Shown in pieces: positions 23,921-29,135 of a stretch of DNA of 29,135 nt; position 1 is the first letter of the stretch; each line of letters opens with the position of its first letter. The stretch is from UBA3064 sp016868095 (GTDB lineage: Bacteria > Pseudomonadota > Gammaproteobacteria > Burkholderiales > Burkholderiaceae_E): contig JBEDEM010000018.1 in NCBI GenBank assembly GCA_041175665.1, positions 1 through 29,135 of the forward strand, in the 5' to 3' direction. The position numbers were made by a program, and so were the translations under genes. The notes beneath the pieces are model-generated. The model was not told where the DNA came from. It made no database searches and saw nothing but the letters and a program-made list of their open reading frames with translations.

Positions 23921-25282
23921 CTAGGCCGGGACAGTCGGAAGTCCGGCTAGGGCCATAGCGAGCTCACTTTCATCGTAGCGTTCGTCTTTCAAATCACCCG
24001 CAAAGTAGCGCTGATAAGCGGCCATATCGAAATGGCCATGACCGCATAAATTAAAGAGAATCGTTTCTGTTTTTCCTTCGCGTTTGCATCGCATGGCTTC
24101 CTCAATCGCACCCTTCACTGCGTGGTTGGCTTCGGGAGCAGGGACAATGCCCTCGGTACGCGAAAACAAAACACCAGCTTCGAAGCACTCAGACTGGGTA
24201 TATGCGCTCGCCTCTATTTGCCCAAGCTCTTTGAGGTGGGACACAAGCGGTGCCATGCCGTGATAACGCAATCCTCCGGCGTGAAAGGGCGGCGGCGTGA
24301 AACTGCTTCCAAGCGTGTGCATTTTGACAAGCGGCGTCATCCGACCTGTGTCACCAAAGTCATAGCTATATCTACCGCGGGTGAGTGATGGACAGGCTGC
24401 GGGCTCGACAGCAACAATACGCGAGCGTTGTCCTCCACGAAGTGCCTGCCCAATGAAGGGAAACGCGATCCCCGCAAAATTGCTACCGCCCCCTGTGCAA
24501 CCGACAACCACATCGGGCCACGCATCAGCCATTTCCATTTGTTGCATCGCTTCAAGACCAATAATTGTTTGATGCATTAAGACATGATTGAGGACTGAGC
24601 CTAAGGCGTATTTGGTGTCATCACGTTGAGCAGCAAGCTCAACCGCCTCTGAAATAGCTATACCTAAACTTCCTGGATGTTCTGGTTTTTCTGCCAGCAC
24701 GCTTCGACCATAAATAGTCTCGTTTGAGGGTGAAGGAAGACAACGGGCTCCGTAGGTTTCCATGACGGCTCGGCGGTAGGGCTTTTGATCGTAAGAGACG
24801 CGAACCTGGAAAATCAACACCTCAAGGCCGAAAAGTGAACCTGCGAAGGCGAGGGAGGTACCCCATTGTCCAGCACCGGTTTCTGTGGTGAGTCGCTTGA
24901 CACCGGCTTGTGCGTTATAAAAAGCTTGAGCAACCGCCGTATTAGGTTTGTGACTGCCTGCTGGGCTTACGCCTTCATACTTATAGAAAATTTTTGCTGG
25001 CGTGCCAAGTGCCTTCTCCAATCGATGTGCTCGGTAAAGTGGAGCTGGGCGCCACAGGCGATAGATGTCTCGAACCGGCTCGGGAATCTCGATTTCGCGT
25101 GAGGTCGAAACCTCTTGCGCGATTAAATCCATTGGAAAAAGAGGAGCAAGGTCGTCTGGGCCAATCGCTTTCATCGTTCCAGGATGCAGAACAGCTGGGA
25201 GCGGTACAGGCAGATCGGCTTGAATGTTGTACCAAGACCGCGGCATCTGTGATTCTTCGAGTAAGTATTTGGTAGCTGTCAT
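23921..25282 (-). CDS. TrpB2-type tryptophan synthase beta-like PLP enzyme
   Basis: 453 residues, the long TrpB2 form (TrpB1 is about 400). The PLP lysine is in PAGSHKPNTA (Lys112), the catalytic-Glu block is TTETGAGQWG (about 132-141), and CTGGGSNFAG binds cofactor phosphate. TrpB2 enzymes join indole and serine to tryptophan without TrpA; some have other beta-replacement roles. No trpA or other trp gene is near, which supports a stand-alone, salvage-type role. AAAGGAG precedes the ATG. It is followed by two Bug receptors on the same strand. Confidence 0.92.
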   Translation of the reverse strand: MTATKYLLEESQMPRSWYNIQADLPVPLPAVLHPGTMKAIGPDDLAPLFPMDLIAQEVSTSREIEIPEPVRDIYRLWRPAPLYRAHRLEKALGTPAKIFYKYEGVSPAGSHKPNTAVAQAFYNAQAGVKRLTTETGAGQWGTSLAFAGSLFGLEVLIFQVRVSYDQKPYRRAVMETYGARCLPSPSNETIYGRSVLAEKPEHPGSLGIAISEAVELAAQRDDTKYALGSVLNHVLMHQTIIGLEAMQQMEMADAWPDVVVGCTGGGSNFAGIAFPFIGQALRGGQRSRIVAVEPAACPSLTRGRYSYDFGDTGRMTPLVKMHTLGSSFTPPPFHAGGLRYHGMAPLVSHLKELGQIEASAYTQSECFEAGVLFSRTEGIVPAPEANHAVKGAIEEAMRCKREGKTETILFNLCGHGHFDMAAYQRYFAGDLKDERYDESELAMALAGLPTVPA

Positions 25283-25325
25283 GGTTTCTCCTTTTGGTCT
25301 TGATTGGGTTGAATAAACGGTATGT

Positions 25326-25733
25326 TCAGTGAGGGAGGCTTGGCAAAAGGGGCCATAAAATAACCAGCCAATGAATGATCGCCAGAATGATACAAAAGCC
25401 TACAGCTGCGCTACCGAGGTCCTTGGCCTTACCCGAAAGAGGGTGGCGTTCCATTGAGATGCGGTCGACCGTCGCCTCGATGGCAGAATTCATGAGTTCA
25501 ATCAGCAACAGAAGTCCAAGTGGGAAGATTAGTAAAAGCTTTTCTACTGAACTAACGGGCAACAGCGTCGCTACAACTACCAGCGGAAGGGCGATAGCGA
25601 TTTCTTGTCGAAAAGCTTCTTCCTCACGCCACGCAAACCTCAGTCCACGTAGCGTGTTGAGCGCTGCCATGTAGGGTCTGGCCAAGCCGAAATGTCCCTT
25701 GTGCGGGTTGGGTTCGGGAGCGTCTTGTCCCAT
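25326..25733 (-). CDS. dgkA: Diacylglycerol kinase (DgkA family)
   Basis: Small integral membrane kinase that phosphorylates diacylglycerol to phosphatidic acid, recycling lipid from periplasmic glucan or LPS modification; 135 residues. Three hydrophobic helices (about 46-60, 65-80, 108-130) and the family motif IELMNSAIEATVDR (Glu79, Asn82, Glu86) with KDLGSAAVG (Asp105). The N-terminal 25 residues are a polar extension. It lies 43 bp upstream of the trpB2-like gene on the same strand, so co-transcription is possible though the functions differ. The undecaprenol-kinase branch of the family is the alternative. Confidence 0.93.
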   Translation of the reverse strand: MGQDAPEPNPHKGHFGLARPYMAALNTLRGLRFAWREEEAFRQEIAIALPLVVVATLLPVSSVEKLLLIFPLGLLLLIELMNSAIEATVDRISMERHPLSGKAKDLGSAAVGFCIILAIIHWLVILWPLLPSLPH

Positions 25734-25755
25734 GGGAAATCCTTCGAATGCTGCC

Positions 25756-25791
25756 GTTGGTGTTGATATTGATGTCGACGTTGGTGTTGAT
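25756..25791. repeat. Degenerate 6-bp tandem repeat
   Basis: Six hexamers related to GTTGAT (GTTGGT, GTTGAT, ATTGAT, GTCGAC, GTTGGT, GTTGAT), with a 12-bp block recurring after 24 bp. It sits just upstream of dgkA in the non-coding gap. Confidence 0.75.
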
Positions 25792-25822
25792 TCTAAAGTG
25801 GATCGACCGGCTTGTCTTAGGG

Positions 25823-25912
25823 GCTGAGGTTTTGCTAAAGGCTCTCGCTTTGCTTAGCGCTCTGGCTTTGCTAAACGCTCTAGCTTTGCTACGGGCTCTG
25901 GGTTTGCTTTTT
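25823..25912. repeat. Tandem repeat, five 18-bp units, over the 3' end of the PP2C-like gene
   Basis: Units at 25823, 25841, 25859, 25877 and 25895 follow the pattern GCTCTxGCTTTGCTxxxx; the outer copies are more diverged. The PP2C-like stop codon lies in the fourth unit, so the last unit is coding and the rest non-coding. No unique spacers, so not CRISPR. Confidence 0.85.
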
Positions 25913-26944
25913 CGATTGTTCGATGAGCTTCTTGATAGCACGGACATCATCGGCTTCTTCAGTCTTAAAGTGTAGGAAAATCATGCTGATAAGTCCGATA
26001 ACGATCAGGACGCTTGCGCCGATAAGAAGCGATCGGTATTTAAGCCAGAACGCTCGACTTCTGTCGTATTGAAAGTGCTTAAGCAAAGCCAGCGCGAGTC
26101 GTCTATGGCTGGGGCGTGATTCGCGGGCGGATGCGGCATGTTGCAAAGCTTTTGCGCTGGGGTAGCTCACGACTTCCCGATTGGTGCTGATTAACTGATC
26201 TAAGTATTGGCTGACGCCGCTGTGGCACACATAGCAAATTGACTTATCTTCTTCCGAAAGCATTCTTGCAAGTGCGGTGTCAAGAAATGCAGCGAGGCGC
26301 CCGTCCTCGTCTGCAGGCATCAGACCAAGTTCGACGAGTTTTCGGATTGCAAATCCTCGATCATCCTGGAAAAGCGCAAGCGCACCATCCGACATACAGG
26401 CGGCAAAGATAAAACGGCCATCGATCATTTGGATCCGCAATTGAGAAAACCATGAAACATCAGTAATAGATCCGAAAGTTCCTAAAGCGATATCGGTATG
26501 AGGATCGGAGCAGACAAAGCGGAAATTTCGATCGCTTTGTTCGATGGCGCAAGCAAAGCCATTGCCTAGATGAATAAAGCAAAGCCCTTGTGGACCTAAC
26601 AGACATGCAACGACGCTGCTTTGTAGCGCATCAAAATCTGTATCTGGCCACCGCGCACTAAGATGCGCTCTCGCGTCAATCAGGACTTCCACGATCAAGT
26701 CGATGCCCTGGGGGGTAGATCCTGCTGTAAGTACTTTGGGCGCAATCAATAAGAAGTGTTGGAGCAAAAAGTCGACAATCGTCGCTGCACCTTCGGCAGA
26801 TTGCTTCGCATGCCTTGCACCATCTGCGCTAACCATGACGGCATAGTCGCCCTGGATGATTGATCTGGCGCGTACTTTGCAGGCTATCTTTCGTCTGCGA
26901 TGGTAGTTGCCAAGAACTTCTGCCGAATCGCGGGTATCAAACAT
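25889..26944 (-). CDS. PP2C-like phosphatase domain with C-terminal membrane anchor
   Basis: 351 residues. The first about 250 resemble the PP2C (PPM) serine/threonine phosphatase fold: MVSADGARHAKQSAEGA for the metal-binding DG, SSVVACLLGPQGLCFIHLGNG for the central strands, FIFAACMSDGALAL for the second DG, and EEDKSICYV for the last Asp. The usual first-strand RxxNED signature is not evident, so activity could be altered. A basic stretch (SHRRLALALLKHFQYDRSRAFWLKYR) leads to one hydrophobic helix (about 310-330) and a short charged tail, giving a cytoplasmic enzyme held in the membrane. I chose ATG over a TTG three codons upstream. No kinase partner or FHA gene is adjacent. Confidence 0.68.
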   Translation of the reverse strand: MFDTRDSAEVLGNYHRRRKIACKVRARSIIQGDYAVMVSADGARHAKQSAEGAATIVDFLLQHFLLIAPKVLTAGSTPQGIDLIVEVLIDARAHLSARWPDTDFDALQSSVVACLLGPQGLCFIHLGNGFACAIEQSDRNFRFVCSDPHTDIALGTFGSITDVSWFSQLRIQMIDGRFIFAACMSDGALALFQDDRGFAIRKLVELGLMPADEDGRLAAFLDTALARMLSEEDKSICYVCHSGVSQYLDQLISTNREVVSYPSAKALQHAASARESRPSHRRLALALLKHFQYDRSRAFWLKYRSLLIGASVLIVIGLISMIFLHFKTEEADDVRAIKKLIEQSKKQTQSP

Positions 26945-27209
26945 AAACCCCAAAGTAAATCATGTTTCTTCGGCACAGGAAAGCCCATTGCTTGCCAGGA
27001 TAGGAAAGGCCTTTGTTGGCTCCGGGCTGCGTGTGCGCCTTGCTGCCTATTTAACCGCATGCACTGAGGCCTTTAATAAGCTGTGTTACAAGGACCTGCG
27101 GTCGGTCACGCGGATGCCTGGTTGGACTGTATCGCATGTGATGTCATCGGTGCCCGTCTGCTAGATTTGAGCAAATATAAGTGGCCTGATACGACCGGGA
27201 GGTGATGCC
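26945..27209. other. 265-bp divergent region of the PP2C-like and antiporter genes
   Basis: No convincing gene; a short plus-strand frame here (26907-27164) starts inside the PP2C-like gene and looks random. TATAAG at 27176-27181 is a possible -10 for the antiporter with no good -35. GATGTCATC (27140-27148) is a short dyad. GGGAGGTGA (27197-27205) is a near-ideal Shine-Dalgarno and supports the GTG start 4 nt further on. Confidence 0.45.
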
Positions 27210-28406
27210 GTGCAGTGGATGATCGAGATCAAGGCAACGATTAATTTGTGGCTATGGCCCGGGGCCATGTTGTTGGCCTGGTCTATCGGGGAATATCTCT
27301 TCAAGCGCCTTGGCTTGCCGCGCATAAGCAGTTACATCGTACTCGGCCTTCTTCTCAGCAGCGTGCTCACGGATTCAATCACACCGCAAATGAAGCAGAC
27401 GCTTTCTGTCCTGACCCAGCTTGCCTTCGCACTTCACCTGTTTGAACTTGGTTATCGCATACATCTTCGCTGGTTTAAAACGAATCCCTGGGTCCCGTTA
27501 AGCGGCATTGTTGAGTCATTGCTCAGCTTTGCATTGGTCTATCTAGGCGCACAGGCGATGTCCTTCACTTATCTTGAGTCGGCCTTAATGGGGGCGCTTT
27601 TCATGGCAACCTCACCTTCTACCGTTCTACAAATCATCCACCAAACTCGGGCTTCTGGGCAGCTGACCGAGCGCGTCTTGCACCATACGGCAATCAACCT
27701 TGTGTTGGCAGTGATTACCGTGCAATTGTTGATGGGTGTGCAGGCCTTCGAGCATACCGGCTTGTTGATCGACGCGCTCTATGATGGGTTTATCGTGGCT
27801 TGTATCTCGGTTGTGCTCGGTGTTCTGATGGGCTTGGTCATTCCTGAGTTGTTCCGTTGGCTCCCAAGAACCGCAACCGATGCAACACTAGCGTTTGCCT
27901 TGGGTGTTTGTTTACTTTGTGCCCTGACAATGAGTATGAGGCTCTCACCCATGCTGTCTTGTTTTGTTTTTGGTGTTGTATGTCGATATCAGCGGATCAC
28001 AGTAGGTGTAGCGAAACAAGGTTTCGGCACTGCCGGCGAGTTACTGTCGCTTTTACTATTTGTCTATGTTGGCGCAAGTGTTTCCTTCGTCTCGCTTGTT
28101 GAGGGACTTATGGTAGGCGTAAGTGTTTTGCTACTTCGACAACTTGCCAAGGCAATCGCTGTCACGTCATTTGCTTTTGGCGGCGGGCTACAGTGGGAGA
28201 AGGGCTTTTGGGTTAGTGTTGCGCTTGCGCCATCTGCCAGCTTTCTCGTTTTAATGGCCGCTCAGTTAGACCTTGCGGGGTTTACACGGCCAGCGTTGCT
28301 CCAAGCCGCTCTGTCTGCCGCCTTGCTCATGGGCGTTGTGGGACCGCTGCTGGTGAAACTGGCCATACTTCGATCAAAGGAATCCTTGATAGGAGAGGAC
28401 GGCTGA
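27210..28406 (+). CDS. CPA2-family cation/proton antiporter (KefB/NapA-like)
   Basis: 398 residues, about eleven to twelve hydrophobic helices, Na+/H+ exchanger fold. The early block YLFKRLGLPRISSYIVLGLLLSS corresponds to the CPA2 'LGxPxVxGYLxxGxLLG' signature, followed by ELGYRIHLRWFK and MATSPSTVLQIIHQT. No TrkA-N or TrkA-C regulatory domain follows, so the gene has the transport part only. GTG is the start because of the exceptionally strong GGGAGGTGA. Its stop lies 1 nt before the next gene, indicating an operon. Ion choice (Na+ or K+) cannot be read from the sequence. Confidence 0.85.
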   Translation: MQWMIEIKATINLWLWPGAMLLAWSIGEYLFKRLGLPRISSYIVLGLLLSSVLTDSITPQMKQTLSVLTQLAFALHLFELGYRIHLRWFKTNPWVPLSGIVESLLSFALVYLGAQAMSFTYLESALMGALFMATSPSTVLQIIHQTRASGQLTERVLHHTAINLVLAVITVQLLMGVQAFEHTGLLIDALYDGFIVACISVVLGVLMGLVIPELFRWLPRTATDATLAFALGVCLLCALTMSMRLSPMLSCFVFGVVCRYQRITVGVAKQGFGTAGELLSLLLFVYVGASVSFVSLVEGLMVGVSVLLLRQLAKAIAVTSFAFGGGLQWEKGFWVSVALAPSASFLVLMAAQLDLAGFTRPALLQAALSAALLMGVVGPLLVKLAILRSKESLIGEDG

Positions 28407-28407
28407 G

Positions 28408-29135
28408 ATGCATTTAGAACCGTTCAAACATTCAGAGCCACTCACCATGGGTGTTGAGCTTGAACTTCAACTCATCGGCTTGAGTGATTATGATTTAAGT
28501 GAAGCAAGTCCTGACCTTTTGGCGCTACTGTCGCGTGAGTCGTTTCCTGGCGTTGTTACGCCTGAAGTTGCCGAGAGCATGATTGAGATCGCCACGGGCG
28601 TGCACGAACGTTACGATCCCTTGCTCGCTGAGCTGAGGCAAATGCAAGGCTTGTTACTTCGTGCGGGGGATTGGCTGAACATTGGATTGTGTGGTGGGGG
28701 TGCTCATCCATTTCAGATGTGGTCAGAGCGGAGGATCTTTCGAAAACCAAGGTTCAAAGAAGTTTCGGCTCTGTACGGTTACCTCACCAAGCAATTCATT
28801 ATTTTCGGACAGCATGTTCATATTGGTTGCCCAAGTGCGGATGAAGCGCTTTTCCTGCTTCATTCGTTGAGCCGATACGTACCACATTTTATTGCGTTGT
28901 CAGCATCATCGCCCTTTGTTCAAGGTGCCGATACCTTGTTTCATTCGGCGCGTCTGAACTCTGTTTTTGCCTTTCCGCTCAGTGGCCGCGCACCATTCAC
29001 GCTCTCATGGGAGCGCTTTGAGTCGGACTTTTTTGCAAAGATGGCTTTGACTGGGGTTGTAAAAAGTATGAAGGATTTTTATTGGGATATTCGTCCCAAG
29101 CCCGAGTACGGAACGATCGAATTGAGGGTATGCGA
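28408..29135 (+). CDS. YbdK-type carboxylate-amine ligase, partial (3' end outside window)
   Basis: About 242 codons are visible and the frame is open at the window end; the family is about 370-380 residues, so roughly one third is missing. It is of the glutamate-cysteine ligase type 2 (GCS2/YbdK) family, which shows weak gamma-glutamylcysteine synthetase activity in E. coli. Visible motifs are TMGVELELQLI (about 13-23), the acidic substrate/metal strand; VAESMIEIATGVH; GGGAHPF; FGQHVHIGCPS; and DIRPKPEYGTIELRVC near the cut. The ATG is one base after the antiporter stop, with AGGAG 12 nt upstream. The true substrate in this lineage is unknown. Confidence 0.88.
   Translation, partial: MHLEPFKHSEPLTMGVELELQLIGLSDYDLSEASPDLLALLSRESFPGVVTPEVAESMIEIATGVHERYDPLLAELRQMQGLLLRAGDWLNIGLCGGGAHPFQMWSERRIFRKPRFKEVSALYGYLTKQFIIFGQHVHIGCPSADEALFLLHSLSRYVPHFIALSASSPFVQGADTLFHSARLNSVFAFPLSGRAPFTLSWERFESDFFAKMALTGVVKSMKDFYWDIRPKPEYGTIELRVC

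Noticed and set aside
25823..25912. CRISPR array
   Set aside because: Units are directly adjacent and diverged, with no unique spacers and no cas genes.
25624..25975. Frames through the 18-bp and 6-bp repeats on both strands (Leu/Ala-rich on plus, Ser/Lys/Ala/Arg on minus)
   Set aside because: They are translations of simple repeats, with no domain and overlap with dgkA or the PP2C-like gene; kept only as a repeat observation.
26907..27164. 85-codon plus-strand frame before the antiporter
   Set aside because: Starts inside the divergent PP2C-like gene, no ribosome site, no recognisable features.

Overview
The window reads as chromosomal DNA of a betaproteobacterium, most likely Burkholderiales. 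The reasons are the paired Bug-type (tripartite tricarboxylate family) receptors, the PuuD-type membrane urate hydroxylase with a fused cytochrome c, the UraD-AllC fusion, and the BMP-type purine/nucleoside ABC transporter beside xdhABC. Base composition looks fairly balanced for that group. Genes are densely packed with many 1-8 nt overlaps. I see no rRNA, tRNA, CRISPR array, transposase or phage gene.

Region 1 (about 1-17450) is a purine catabolism locus. It starts with a Tsx-like outer-membrane channel. Next is guanine deaminase (minus strand), divergent from xdhABC (plus strand) across only 25 bp. A minus-strand pair, uraH-puuD, runs tail-to-tail into xdhC. A long plus-strand run follows: uraD-allC fusion, BMP-family ABC transporter (ATPase, two permeases, lipoprotein receptor), a single-component Rieske oxygenase and an MFS transporter. 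The inferred route is: entry through the outer-membrane channel and ABC transporter; guanine to xanthine (GuaD); hypoxanthine/xanthine to urate (XdhAB, matured by XdhC); urate to 5-hydroxyisourate (PuuD); then OHCU (UraH), S-allantoin (UraD half), and allantoate breakdown (AllC half). No allantoinase is visible, so that step must be encoded elsewhere. The Rieske enzyme and the MFS protein have no assigned place in the pathway and are the most interesting part of the locus.

Region 2 (about 17450-21750) holds assorted genes: a GNAT acetyltransferase with a small overlapping upstream ORF; a membrane-spanning TPR/lytic-transglycosylase protein with two perfect 14-bp palindromes upstream; a two-CBS-domain protein; pterin-4a-carbinolamine dehydratase; and a secreted delta-class carbonic anhydrase. 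The transglycosylase and CBS genes meet tail-to-tail in a 4 x 21-bp tandem repeat whose units each carry a stop codon for both genes.

Region 3 (about 21750-29135) has a minus-strand set (TrpB2-like PLP enzyme, two Tat-signal Bug receptors, diacylglycerol kinase, and a PP2C-like protein with a C-terminal membrane segment). A plus-strand pair follows: a CPA2-type cation/proton antiporter and a YbdK-type carboxylate-amine ligase cut by the window end. Low-complexity 18-bp and 6-bp tandem repeats fill most of the gap between the PP2C-like gene and dgkA.
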